Below are positions 25,372 through 33,859 of a stretch of DNA of 64,000 nucleotides, in pieces. Position 1 is the first letter of the stretch, and each line of letters opens with the position of its first letter. This DNA is from Oscillospiraceae bacterium (GTDB taxonomy: Bacteria > Bacillota > Clostridia > Oscillospirales > Acutalibacteraceae), in the NCBI GenBank assembly GCA_015066175.1, contig SVOW01000004.1, positions 118,670 to 182,669 of the forward strand, written 5' to 3'. A program made the position numbers and the translations under genes. Below the pieces are notes generated by a model. That model worked only from the letters and a program-made list of their open reading frames with translations. It was not told the origin of the DNA and did not search any database.

Positions 25372-25451
25372 ATTTCCGTCAGGAAATATATCACATCGCG
25401 TAAGCGATATATCACTGCAATGCAATATCACTTTGCGTAGCAAAATATCAC
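25372..25451. repeat. ATATCAC/hairpin alternating array
   Basis: Constant ATATCAC at 25388-25394, 25409-25415, 25425-25431 and 25445-25451. Each is preceded by a different short hairpin: ATTTCC/GGAAAT (loop GTCA), ATCGC/GCGAT (loop GTAA), TGCA/TGCA (loop A) and TTTGC/GCAAA (loop GTA). The array ends at a TAATTATAATTT boundary (25452-25463). Confidence 0.8.
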
Positions 25452-25520
25452 TAATTATAATTTGTGACAACAAATTATAAATTATCATCACCCCTTTTGT
25501 TTTCGAAAGGAAGTTTATTT

Positions 25521-26102
25521 ATGTCAGATAATTTTAAAAAAATAAGAATTTTAACCGAATGTGCAATTATGATTGCTCTATCCTGCGTGCTGAGTGTGAT
25601 TACAATTTATTCACTTCCTCAGGGAGGCTCAATCACCGCTTTCTGTCAGGTGCCCATAATTATAATATCTTACCGTCATGGTCTTAAATGGGGCGCGTTT
25701 TCAGGCTTTGTGCTGTCAGTTTTTCAGCTGATTTCAGGCCTTTCCGCTTTCAGCTATGTAAAAACAATTCCTGCTTACATTGCCGTAGCACTGCTTGATT
25801 ATATTATAGCATTTACCGTTTTAGGCTTCGGCGGAATGTTCAGAAAGAAAATAAAAAATCAATCCCTTTCAATAGGTCTTGGTGCAGGCATTGTGTCGCT
25901 CATACGACTTCTCTGCCATTTTCTTTCAGGTGTTACAGTGTGGGCAGATTATGCCGAGGGTTGGAAGAATGTCTGGATTTATTCACTTGCCTATAACGGC
26001 TCGTATATGGGCATTGAAACTGCAATAACAGTGCTTGGCGTTGTGATGCTTGGCGGTGTTCTTGATTTTTCATCATCCAATCTTACAAGAAAACAAAAAT
26101 AA
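25521..26102 (+). CDS. thiT: Thiamine ECF transporter S component ThiT
   Basis: 193 aa with six hydrophobic segments. The start MSDNFKKIRILTECAIMIALSCVLS is chosen by the AAAGGAAG ribosome binding site 8 nt upstream. The AIMIALSCVLS helix is the ECF-coupling helix. The SGVTVWADYAEGWKNVWIYSLAYNGSYMGIE segment is the thiamine-binding C-terminal part of ThiT, with the conserved tryptophan and Y-N-x-x-Y/E residues. Control by the TPP riboswitch fits. The 250 bp between the riboswitch terminator and the gene is filled with repeats, so the leader is unusually long. Confidence 0.93.
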   Translation: MSDNFKKIRILTECAIMIALSCVLSVITIYSLPQGGSITAFCQVPIIIISYRHGLKWGAFSGFVLSVFQLISGLSAFSYVKTIPAYIAVALLDYIIAFTVLGFGGMFRKKIKNQSLSIGLGAGIVSLIRLLCHFLSGVTVWADYAEGWKNVWIYSLAYNGSYMGIETAITVLGVVMLGGVLDFSSSNLTRKQK

Positions 26103-26105
26103 CTG

Positions 26106-26134
26106 TTGAAATACTTTGAAAAATAGTGTATAAT
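26106..26134 (+). promoter_or_regulatory. proS promoter
   Basis: TTGAAA at 26106-26111, 17-bp spacer, TATAAT at 26129-26134. The -10 box lies inside a 16-bp inverted repeat. Confidence 0.75.
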
Positions 26135-26162
26135 ACATTTTTGACGATGTATTATACACTAT
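26123..26162. promoter_or_regulatory. 16-bp perfect inverted repeat over the proS -10 (possible operator)
   Basis: ATAGTGTATAATACAT at 26123-26138 and its exact reverse complement at 26147-26162, separated by 8 bp. Because the left arm lies upstream of the expected start site near 26141, an RNA hairpin is less likely than a DNA-binding site. Confidence 0.6.
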
Positions 26163-26185
26163 TAATATAAAGTGAGGTTTTTCAA

Positions 26186-27622
26186 GTGGCAAACCAGAAA
26201 AAGATGGTAGAAGAAATCACTTCTATGGATACCGACTTTGCTAAATGGTATACCGACGTTGTGAAAAAAGCAGAACTTGCTTCTTACTCAAGCGTAAGAG
26301 GTTGCATGGTTGTTCGTCCTTACGGCACAGCATTGTGGGAAAATATCCGTAACGAACTTGACAGAAGATTTAAAGAAACAGGTCACGAAAACGTGATGAT
26401 GCCTATGTTTATCCCCGAAAGCCTTTTGCAGAAGGAAAAAGACCACGTTGAAGGTTTTGCTCCTGAAGTTGCATGGGTAACACACGGTGGCACAGAAAAA
26501 CTGACTGAACGTCTTTGCGTAAGACCTACTTCAGAAACTCTTTTCTGCGACCATTACGCAGAAGTTATCCATTCATACAGAGATTTACCCAAACTTTACA
26601 ATCAGTGGTGTTCAGTTGTACGTTGGGAAAAAACAACAAGACCTTTCCTCAGGACAATGGAATTCTTCTGGCAGGAAGGCCACACAATGCACGAAACAGC
26701 AGAAGATGCAATTGAAGAAACAGAAAGAATGCTCAATGTTTATGCTGATTTCTGCGAGCAGTGCCTTGCAATCCCTGTTGTAAAAGGTAAGAAAACAGAT
26801 AAAGAAAAATTCGCAGGTGCAGAATCTACATACACAATCGAAGCACTTATGCACGACGGTAAAGCTCTGCAGAGTGGTACAAGCCACTATTTCGGCGATG
26901 GTTTCTCAAAAGCATTTGATGTTTCATTCACAGGCAGAGATAACACACAGCAGTTCCCTCACGAAACATCATGGGGTATGTCAAGCCGTATCATCGGCGC
27001 AGTTATTATGACACACGGTGACGATAACGGACTTGTTCTTCCTCCTTATGTTGCTCCCATTCAGGTTGTTGTGCTTCCTATTGCACAGCACAAAGAAGGT
27101 GTGCTTGACAAAGCAAGAGAACTCACAGAAAGAATTTCAAAATTCTGCCGTGCAAAAATTGATGACAGCGACAATTCAGCAGGTTGGAAATTTGCTGAAT
27201 ACGAGATGAAGGGTGTGCCTGTACGTCTTGAAATCGGTCCTAAAGATATCGAAAATAATCAGTGCGTTCTTGTACGTCGCGATAACAGAGAAAAGATTTT
27301 TGTATCTCTTGATGAGCTTGAAACAAAAATCCCCGAAATTCTCAAAGCTGTTCACGATGGTCTTTATGAAAAAGCACTTGCACGCCGTGAAGAAATGACA
27401 TACAGCGTTGAAAACCTTGACGAAATGATTGAAAATGCAGAAAATCGTCCCGGTTTCATCAAAGCAATGTGGTGCGGTGAACTTGCTTGCGAAGAAAAAC
27501 TCAAAGAAGTTGCAGGCGTTACATCAAGATGTATTCCCTTTGAGCAGGAAGAAATCACAGACACATGCGTTTGCTGCGGCAAAAAAGCAAAGCATATGCT
27601 CTATTGGGGCAAAGCATATTAA
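26186..27622 (+). CDS. proS: Prolyl-tRNA synthetase, short (archaeal/eukaryotic-like) type
   Basis: Charges tRNA-Pro. 478 aa with class II motif 2 ([28 protein letters not shown]) and motif 3 ([26 protein letters not shown]), followed by an anticodon-binding domain and a C-terminal zinc-binding-like segment ([18 protein letters not shown]). The editing INS domain of the long bacterial form is absent, which is normal for the ProS type 3 found in many Clostridia. There is no T-box leader; the promoter region has a palindrome instead. Confidence 0.96.
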   Translation: MANQKKMVEEITSMDTDFAKWYTDVVKKAELASYSSVRGCMVVRPYGTALWENIRNELDRRFKETGHENVMMPMFIPESLLQKEKDHVEGFAPEVAWVTHGGTEKLTERLCVRPTSETLFCDHYAEVIHSYRDLPKLYNQWCSVVRWEKTTRPFLRTMEFFWQEGHTMHETAEDAIEETERMLNVYADFCEQCLAIPVVKGKKTDKEKFAGAESTYTIEALMHDGKALQSGTSHYFGDGFSKAFDVSFTGRDNTQQFPHETSWGMSSRIIGAVIMTHGDDNGLVLPPYVAPIQVVVLPIAQHKEGVLDKARELTERISKFCRAKIDDSDNSAGWKFAEYEMKGVPVRLEIGPKDIENNQCVLVRRDNREKIFVSLDELETKIPEILKAVHDGLYEKALARREEMTYSVENLDEMIENAENRPGFIKAMWCGELACEEKLKEVAGVTSRCIPFEQEEITDTCVCCGKKAKHMLYWGKAY

Positions 27623-27640
27623 TATCAGAAACAATAATTT

Positions 27641-27672
27641 AAAGGACGTACTTTCGCGTACGTCCTTTTTAT
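27641..27672. terminator. Bidirectional terminator between proS and pgsA
   Basis: AAAGGACGTAC/GTACGTCCTTT perfect 11-bp stem with a short loop and T-run. Confidence 0.88.
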
Positions 27673-27684
27673 AATTGTTTGTAT

Positions 27685-28323
27685 TTATTTTTTGTTTGCT
27701 TTTTTGTTTTTTACTCTTTCTTTTATCTGCCTGAAAACATCGGGGAAATAACTGAAAAATGCAATGAATGTTGCAACAACTGAGAGCCACACAAGAACCA
27801 TCATTGCAGTGTCGGGCAGTGTGTAGAAACTTCTTAAAGCACCAACTTCAGGGCCTACAGCCATAATCAACACCATAACAACATAGAAAGCGACTGTAGC
27901 AAGTTTTCCGAAAATTTCTGCAGCGCAGGGTCTTAAACCGAAGCCTATCATAATCGCTGCAACAACAATCATAATAAGGTCCTTAATAAGGAAAAGAAGA
28001 AAAACCCAGGCGAAAGCTCTTAAAGTTTCGTTTGATGCCTGACTGAATTTAAGATAAAGAATTATTGCTATGGCAAAAACAGTGAGCTTGTCGGCTATGG
28101 GGTCAAGCATTTTGCCAAGATTGCTCACCTGATTGAAACGTCTTGCAATTTTGCCGTCTACAAGGTCTGATAAACCTGATAAAGCAAGAATAATCGCTGC
28201 AGCAACTGTATGGTCTTTGTAAAAAAGCACAGCAAAAACAGGAATCAGCAGAATTCTTACAAAAGAAATATAGTTAGGAATTGTTTTCCAGTTTTCAAAA
28301 TAATACGCAAGTTTTTCTTTCAT
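27685..28323 (-). CDS. pgsA: CDP-diacylglycerol-glycerol-3-phosphate 3-phosphatidyltransferase
   Basis: 212 aa integral membrane enzyme that commits CDP-diacylglycerol to phosphatidylglycerol. The CDP-alcohol phosphotransferase motif DGX2ARX8GX3DX3D is intact in LVDGKIARRFNQVSNLGKMLDPIAD (about residues 56-80). Five or six hydrophobic helices surround it. The RBS AGGAGGAAAAC precedes the ATG. It converges on proS. Confidence 0.93.
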   Translation of the reverse strand: MKEKLAYYFENWKTIPNYISFVRILLIPVFAVLFYKDHTVAAAIILALSGLSDLVDGKIARRFNQVSNLGKMLDPIADKLTVFAIAIILYLKFSQASNETLRAFAWVFLLFLIKDLIMIVVAAIMIGFGLRPCAAEIFGKLATVAFYVVMVLIMAVGPEVGALRSFYTLPDTAMMVLVWLSVVATFIAFFSYFPDVFRQIKERVKNKKANKK

Positions 28324-28565
28324 TATCTGTTTTCCTCCTGATGGATTATGATATATAGCAAACTATGATGTAGGTGAGATACCCGTATACTTTAAATATG
28401 TATGCGGAAGATAAAAATTTTTAACCTGAAGTGTGAAAAAATCGACATTTTGTAAATGATTTCGCACAAAAGATATGATATACCTTTTGAAAAAAAATAT
28501 CAAGATGTTTTAAACGTTTTTATTGATATTTCCTTCTTTTTCGGGAAAAACTTTTAAAACTTTTA
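28324..28565. other. Intergenic region, pgsA to ceramidase-like gene
   Basis: AT-rich divergent region of about 240 bp holding the upstream sequences of both genes. One imperfect inverted repeat GTGTGAAA/TTTCGCAC is near 28430-28465. Nothing else was recognised. Confidence 0.5.
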
Positions 28566-28594
28566 TTGACTTAGTGTGGTTGATTTTATATAAT
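28566..28594 (+). promoter_or_regulatory. Promoter of ceramidase-like paralog 2
   Basis: TTGACT at 28566-28571, 17-bp spacer, TATAAT at 28589-28594; AAGGAGGT precedes the start. Confidence 0.8.
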
Positions 28595-28623
28595 TTAATT
28601 ACGAAACACCTTAAGGAGGTAAT

Positions 28624-30306
28624 ATGATGAAAAAAGTATCACTCAGAATTATGTCTGTTGTGCTTGCCTTTGCACTTCTTTTCACAGGCGGTGCAATCAG
28701 TGCTTCAGCAGCAGACACAGAAGAAACTGCAGTTGTTGCAGTTGCAGAAGAATCATCTTCTGAAAATGGTTTTATGAAATTCCTTTACAATGCTCTTAAC
28801 GTTATCTGTGAAGCATTGGTAAGCACAATCTGCAAAATTTATCCCAACCCTGCAGACTGGCAGGATATTGATGAATACGACAGCGAAGAAGTAGGTTTCC
28901 TTCCGGGACGAGAAAATTATCAGACCGAAGCAAAAGAAGGCAACAAATGGCTGCTTGGTTATTCAAGCCGTTCAATCGTGCCCGAAGATATTGCAGACGG
29001 CAAATATTACATCGGCCGCGACCTTACAGTGCGTATTGCAAAAGATGTTTATGACGATAACAGAATCCGTGTGGCAGTAATTGATGATAACAGCGGTGAA
29101 GGTGCTGTTGTTATGGGTTCAATCGACTCACTCGGCGTTACTTCAGCAGATATCCGTTCAATCCGCAAAGCAGTTATTGATTGGTGCGAAGCAAACGGCA
29201 AAAAAGTTGCAAGCATCAACATTATGGCAACGCATTCACATTCAGCACTTGACACACAGGGCGTTGCAACAGAATTCTTCAAAAAACTTGCAGGTAATTT
29301 CTGGGCAAACCTTGTAGGCAGCACAGCAGAGCTTCCCGGCCTTGAAGCTGCAGCTGAATTCAAGGAGTTCTTTATTGCAGAATCAATCACAGCAGTAAAA
29401 GAAGCTTTCAATAATATGGAAGAAGGCGAAATGTATTTCGCAGAAGTTGACACAAGCGCATATATGCACGATAAGCGTGACCTTATCGCAAGGGAAGACC
29501 TTCAGAAAACTGCAGTTTTACACTTTGTTCCCACAGCAGAAGATTCAGAAGGTACATACATCGCTGACATTTCATGCCACGCAACATCATTCAGCGCAAG
29601 CCACGGCTACATAACAGGCGACTATATTTATTACCTTGATGAATATATCAGAGAAACAACAGGCGACAACACAGTTATGGTTGCAGGTGCTCTCGGTCAG
29701 GTTTCAAGAGATATTGAATATTCAGAAGAAGGTATGGATGAATATACTGCTCTCGGTGCTGAATCAGATGCTCTCGGCTCAGCATTCGGCAAACTGATTG
29801 TTGAAGCAGACTATGGCGAGCCTCTTTCTCCCGTTATCAACGCAACTCATAAAGAAATTTTCATTGAGCCTGAAAACAGCATCCTTGTTCTTGCTTGCGA
29901 AATCAGACTTGTCAATAACAAGGTTTTCTACGACGGACTTATTAACAAAAAGTTCTATATGCCCACTGAAATCGGCTATCTTGAATTCGGTAACGAAGTA
30001 GCCTTTGCTTTGTTCCCCGGTGAACTTTATCCTGAAGTTTTCCTCGGCAACGATATCACAGGCGGAGTTACATGGGACGGTACAGCCTGGCAGTATGATT
30101 CTCTTGCAGACGAAGTTAACGGAGTGAAAACATATGCTATAAGCCTTGCAAACGACGCTCTCGGCTATGCAGTTACAGACAATAACTTCGCATTTATGGG
30201 CCATATTATCGGCGAAGAAATCGCTGACGAAGTGCTTTCAATCGGCAAACATATCGCTTCATTCTATGTTTCAAACTACCTTGAAATGATTGGTGAAATG
30301 AAATAA
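28624..30306 (+). CDS. Secreted ceramidase-like hydrolase, paralog 2
   Basis: 560 aa with a signal peptide (MMKKVSLRIMSVVLAFALLFTGGAISASA). Ceramidase-like blocks are IRVAVIDDNSGEGAVVMGSIDSLGV, IMATHSHSALDTQG (matches ATHTHSG), ISCHATSFSASHGYITGDY (matches FAxHPTS...SGD) and AGALGQVSRDIE in the region of the catalytic GDVSPN loop. The better-conserved metal ligands make this copy more likely to be active than the paralog at 19475-21106. Natural substrates could be lipid amides from host or diet; that is inference. The double ATG start allows either codon. Confidence 0.75.
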   Translation: MMKKVSLRIMSVVLAFALLFTGGAISASAADTEETAVVAVAEESSSENGFMKFLYNALNVICEALVSTICKIYPNPADWQDIDEYDSEEVGFLPGRENYQTEAKEGNKWLLGYSSRSIVPEDIADGKYYIGRDLTVRIAKDVYDDNRIRVAVIDDNSGEGAVVMGSIDSLGVTSADIRSIRKAVIDWCEANGKKVASINIMATHSHSALDTQGVATEFFKKLAGNFWANLVGSTAELPGLEAAAEFKEFFIAESITAVKEAFNNMEEGEMYFAEVDTSAYMHDKRDLIAREDLQKTAVLHFVPTAEDSEGTYIADISCHATSFSASHGYITGDYIYYLDEYIRETTGDNTVMVAGALGQVSRDIEYSEEGMDEYTALGAESDALGSAFGKLIVEADYGEPLSPVINATHKEIFIEPENSILVLACEIRLVNNKVFYDGLINKKFYMPTEIGYLEFGNEVAFALFPGELYPEVFLGNDITGGVTWDGTAWQYDSLADEVNGVKTYAISLANDALGYAVTDNNFAFMGHIIGEEIADEVLSIGKHIASFYVSNYLEMIGEMK

Positions 30307-30310
30307 TTTT

Positions 30311-30340
30311 TAAGGGCGTCTTCTGACGCCCTTAATTTTT
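30311..30340 (+). terminator. Terminator after ceramidase-like paralog 2
   Basis: Perfect 10-bp stem TAAGGGCGTC/GACGCCCTTA with 4-nt loop, followed by a short T-run. Confidence 0.75.
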
Positions 30341-30352
30341 AGGTGATTTAAA

Positions 30353-30853
30353 ATGAAAAAAATTGTTCTTATCGGTATGCCGGGAGCCGGCAAAAGCACA
30401 ATCGGCGTTTTGCTTGCAAAAAGTATGCTGATGGATTTTACAGATACGGATTTACTTATTCAACGTGAGTTTTCAAAAAGCCTTTGTGATATTATAAATG
30501 AAAAGGGGATTGAAGAATTCCTGAAAATCGAAAATGATGTGATATGCGGTTCTTCTTTTGAAAACGCAGTTGTTGCCACAGGCGGAAGTGCAGTTTTCGG
30601 CGAAAGTGCAATGGCAAAACTCAAAGAAGACTCAGCGGTTATTTACCTTAAGACAAGCCCTGAAGTGCTTGAAAAAAGAATTGATAACATTCACACACGC
30701 GGTATTGCAATGGAAAAGGGCACAACTATAAGTGAATTATATATTCAGCGTGCACCGCTTTATGAAAAATATGCAGACATCACTGTTGAATGCACAGACC
30801 TTACTGCAGAGGAATGTGTTGACAGAATAACGAAGAAACTCAGGGAGTATTGA
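30353..30853 (+). CDS. aroK: Shikimate kinase-like protein
   Basis: 166 aa P-loop kinase. Walker A GMPGAGKST is at residues 8-16. FTDTDLLIQ carries the D-T-D that binds shikimate and Mg. VVATGGSAVF corresponds to the GGG loop, here GGS. The lid region YIQRAPLYEKYADITVEC is typical. The usual TRPLL motif is replaced by TRGIAM, so substrate specificity is less certain. AGGTGATTTAAA precedes the ATG. The next gene follows after 1 bp. Confidence 0.8.
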   Translation: MKKIVLIGMPGAGKSTIGVLLAKSMLMDFTDTDLLIQREFSKSLCDIINEKGIEEFLKIENDVICGSSFENAVVATGGSAVFGESAMAKLKEDSAVIYLKTSPEVLEKRIDNIHTRGIAMEKGTTISELYIQRAPLYEKYADITVECTDLTAEECVDRITKKLREY

Positions 30854-30854
30854 T

Positions 30855-33377
30855 ATGGCAGATTTTACAATACGTTTTAATCGTTTCTTTTCGGTTGTTT
30901 TAGCATTTGTTACAGCATTGTTTTCAGCACCTTTGTTTGTTTTTCCTGTGTATAAACCTGTGCTGATTGTTGACTTTTCAGAAACAGAAAGAGAAATTTC
31001 AAACGGTGCATCAGGCTATCTTTACGGCATTGCAGAAGAAGGAGTGCCCTCAAAAAATATGACAGAAAGTGTTGATATCAGCACCGTTGTGCAGAAAGCA
31101 CCTGAAGGGCTTCAGCATCCTATCGGCGATATTCTTCATGTTGAAAGCCATCTTGAGAATACAGATTATAACATAGTATACCTTCAGGATGATTATGACA
31201 CATGGTATTACAACCACGCGAATATAAACGAAATGCGCAAAGCAGGCACATACGATTGGGAAAAATTCGTAAGAGAAGATTATCTCCCACGTGTGCGAAG
31301 GTCTGTTGCAACTCTGTCAGAAAAACCATACAGTGAAAAAACTGTTTACTGCCTTTATAACGAAACTGATAACGGTGTATGGTTTGGCACAACTGTTGTG
31401 AATGATGATGGCAATGTGTGGGGAAATTACGACGAAGCGGGCAGACAGAATTTCTATAAAGGCTGGAAAATCACATACGATGAAGTGAAGTCGATTAACC
31501 CCAATGCTCTTATAGGCGGTCCGGGATTTTATGAATACAGCCATTGGAAAATTGAAGAATTCCTTTCCTATTGCAAAGAAAACAATTGCCTGCCTGACGT
31601 GATGATTTATCACGAGCTTGCAGATAACAGTATTTACAATTGGCAGTCGAATGTAAATGATTACAGAGAAATAGAAAAATCTCTCAGCATAGATGAATTG
31701 CCCATTATTGTAAGTGAATACGGCAGAATGCAGGATAACGGAATGCCGGGCAAAATGCTTCAGTATATTACTCAGATTGAACTTTCAGGCGTTTATGGCG
31801 ACAATGCTTATTGGAGATTGGCAAACAATCTCTGCGATGTGGCAGCTGATGATAATTCGCCGAATTCAAACTGGTGGGTTTACCGTTGGTATGCTGATAT
31901 GTCAGGGGAACTTGCAAAAACAGAATATATTGACATTTTCAAATCAAACGTAGGCAAAGCACTGTTGGGTGAAAGAGATTATACTTCTCAGGGCTTTATG
32001 GGTCTTGCATCAAAAACAGATGAAAAAATTGATATTATCTGCGGTGGAACAGACGGAGATGCAAGAGTTAAAATAAAAGGTCTTGAAGATTCATCTTTTG
32101 ACGGAAAAGAAGTGCTTGTTTCAATTGAAGGCGTTTTCTACAAAGGTCTTTCAGGTGTTGTGAATGCACCTGAAAAAATTATGCAGTACAAAGCAAAAAT
32201 CAGAAACGGCTCACTTACAATTGAAATGCCCGAATTACAGCAGGAAAATGCTTATCATATCACTGTTACAGAATATAACGGCGAAGAAGAATATGATAAT
32301 TCTGACAATCTTCCCGTAAGGTTTGAAGCAGAGCATGGCACGCTTCTTGGAGATGCTTACACATACGACAGCGCTTATGCCACAACAGGTGAAATATCAG
32401 GAATGGTGGGCGGAATGGAAAAATCAGGTGACGGCGTGAGAATAAAAATAACTGTCCCTGAAAACGGCGAATACGATTTGTCTTTTATCTACGGCAAATC
32501 AAACGACGGCAGAACAAAAGAAGACAGAGTTTCCGCAAAAGTGAATTTCTCCCTTGACGGAAAAACAGAAGTGATTTCTTTTGCAAACACAATTAAAAGC
32601 GAATACACTGATTTCTATTCATATGTGGCTTATCTTGAAAAAGGCGAGCATATCCTTGAATTTACAAATAATCAGGGCACATATGTTTTAGACAGCATCC
32701 TTGTTGAAAAATACGAGGAAGAAACAGAAATTTCACTTATCCCCGATGAAGACAGAACCACTTCTTCAGTAACATCTTTCCTTGCCGTCGCACCATATGA
32801 CGGATATTATGAAATGGAAACGGATGCAGATTCTTTCCTCGTGAATGATAAGGAAGCTGAAAAAGGGAATTATGTTTACCTTATGCGCGGACTTAATTTC
32901 ATCGACCTGAATGGCAAAAATAAAACTCTGAAACTTGAAAAAACAACTTTCAATTCCCCCACAAAAGTATTTAAAGCATCAGATGCAGTTTTGTCTGACG
33001 GTGCAGTATTAAATGAAAATTGCATTGACAACATCTCAAACCTCGGCGGTAAAGCAGAGTTTACAGTGAATGCGGAAAAACCAGGTGTTTATTGCATCAC
33101 GTTCACTTATTCAAACAACGATGAAAATGGCGTGCACGATTATAACGTTGATTTGGTTGAAAGATATGTAACGGTAACTGTAAACGGGATTCCACAGGAT
33201 GTTTATTGCAGAAACACATACAGCTGGCAGACCTTCAAAACAGTTTCCTGTTATGTTGAACTCACGCAGGGCGAAAACACAATTTCCCTTACAAACAGCG
33301 GCAACAGAACGTTCAACAACAACGCAACCTTTGTACCTGTTATCAGTCAGATAACAGTAAGCACCATCGCAGCATAA
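30855..33377 (+). CDS. GH39-like glycosidase with carbohydrate-binding modules
   Basis: 840 aa. An N-terminal hydrophobic segment (about 12-35) serves as signal anchor. Residues about 60-370 look like a GH-A clan barrel: YNETDNG has the proton-donor type N-E pair (Glu170) and VSEYGRM the candidate nucleophile (Glu288), as in GH39-type enzymes. Two beta-sandwich modules follow: one at about 485-625 (RFEAEHGTLLGDA ... GEYDLSFIYGKS ... LDSILVEKY) resembling CBM6/CBM35, and a similar one near 705-840. The substrate is unknown. It starts 1 bp after aroK, an odd operon partner. Confidence 0.7.
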   Translation: MADFTIRFNRFFSVVLAFVTALFSAPLFVFPVYKPVLIVDFSETEREISNGASGYLYGIAEEGVPSKNMTESVDISTVVQKAPEGLQHPIGDILHVESHLENTDYNIVYLQDDYDTWYYNHANINEMRKAGTYDWEKFVREDYLPRVRRSVATLSEKPYSEKTVYCLYNETDNGVWFGTTVVNDDGNVWGNYDEAGRQNFYKGWKITYDEVKSINPNALIGGPGFYEYSHWKIEEFLSYCKENNCLPDVMIYHELADNSIYNWQSNVNDYREIEKSLSIDELPIIVSEYGRMQDNGMPGKMLQYITQIELSGVYGDNAYWRLANNLCDVAADDNSPNSNWWVYRWYADMSGELAKTEYIDIFKSNVGKALLGERDYTSQGFMGLASKTDEKIDIICGGTDGDARVKIKGLEDSSFDGKEVLVSIEGVFYKGLSGVVNAPEKIMQYKAKIRNGSLTIEMPELQQENAYHITVTEYNGEEEYDNSDNLPVRFEAEHGTLLGDAYTYDSAYATTGEISGMVGGMEKSGDGVRIKITVPENGEYDLSFIYGKSNDGRTKEDRVSAKVNFSLDGKTEVISFANTIKSEYTDFYSYVAYLEKGEHILEFTNNQGTYVLDSILVEKYEEETEISLIPDEDRTTSSVTSFLAVAPYDGYYEMETDADSFLVNDKEAEKGNYVYLMRGLNFIDLNGKNKTLKLEKTTFNSPTKVFKASDAVLSDGAVLNENCIDNISNLGGKAEFTVNAEKPGVYCITFTYSNNDENGVHDYNVDLVERYVTVTVNGIPQDVYCRNTYSWQTFKTVSCYVELTQGENTISLTNSGNRTFNNNATFVPVISQITVSTIAA

Positions 33378-33420
33378 AAAATTTAATTATTAAAAATCAA
33401 AATAAATATATGTAATTTTT

Positions 33421-33446
33421 AAAGGACGATGATTTCATCGTCCTTT
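33421..33446 (+). terminator. Terminator after the GH39-like gene
   Basis: Perfect 12-bp stem AAAGGACGATGA/TCATCGTCCTTT with a 2-nt spacer; T-rich downstream only weakly. Confidence 0.7.
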
Positions 33447-33628
33447 AAATTTATAATTTATCGGGATGTTCAATTTAGTATTGTAGGGCTCGGCGTCCTC
33501 GAGAGCCTTGTAAAAATAATATATAAAACCAACGGCAACATATAAAACTTAACACCGCCGAGATTCTTCGCATTCGCTCGAGAATGACAGGTTGGTGTTT
33601 TTAGTGACACGTTTGGAAATGTCAGCGA
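33447..33628. repeat. Composite mosaic repeat (two modules)
   Basis: The left module, 33447-33540, has a near-identical inverted copy at 53641-53740. The right module, 33534-33628, has an inverted copy of about 88% identity at 38279-38373. The join at GGCAAC is shared by both. A variant AAATTTATAATTT is at the left end. Confidence 0.8.
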
Positions 33629-33640
33629 TAAATATCAGAA

Positions 33641-33731
33641 AATAAAAAAACACCTGTTGCTCATGCCCTTTATGGGGGTAAAGTTAAACACATGAGCAAC
33701 AAGTGGGGAAAAAGATTGCTCTTTTTTCCAC
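33641..33731 (-). ncRNA. Probable stand-alone small RNA, about 90 nt
   Basis: A minus-strand promoter (TTGACT-16-TATAAT, 33738-33765) is followed by a transcript starting near 33731. It has a first hairpin GUGGAAAAA/UUUUUCCCCAC (33731-33703), then a 15-bp stem-loop (33705-33691 with 33665-33651, one mismatched pair) with a 25-nt loop that itself contains CUUUA/UAAAG. A seven-U run follows. No minus-strand gene lies downstream, so it is not a leader. It is not an SRP, RNase P, tmRNA or 6S RNA by visible motifs. Confidence 0.6.
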
Positions 33732-33737
33732 AAGAAT

Positions 33738-33765
33738 ATTATACACGATAATTTCTAAAAGTCAA
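33738..33765 (-). promoter_or_regulatory. Promoter of the small RNA
   Basis: TTGACT at 33760-33765, 16-bp spacer, TATAAT at 33738-33743. Confidence 0.7.
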
Positions 33766-33786
33766 TAATAAAAAATTCATTTTAAG

Positions 33787-33829
33787 AAAAAAACCGCCGA
33801 TATTAATTGATATCGACGGCCGTTTTTTG
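33787..33829. terminator. Terminator of the DUF6273 gene pair
   Basis: CCGCCGATAT/ATATCGACGG stem around TAATTG, with seven A residues on the left (T-run for the minus strand) and a T-run on the right. Confidence 0.8.
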
Positions 33830-33859
33830 TGTATTTTTAATACATATTTAGAAATATAT

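Noticed and set aside
25372..25451. CRISPR array
   Set aside because: Repeats are 7 bp and spacers are 9-14 bp self-complementary hairpins; no cas genes are present.
26135..26185. T-box leader for proS
   Set aside because: No specifier loop, no T-box UGGN sequence and no terminator; only a DNA palindrome.
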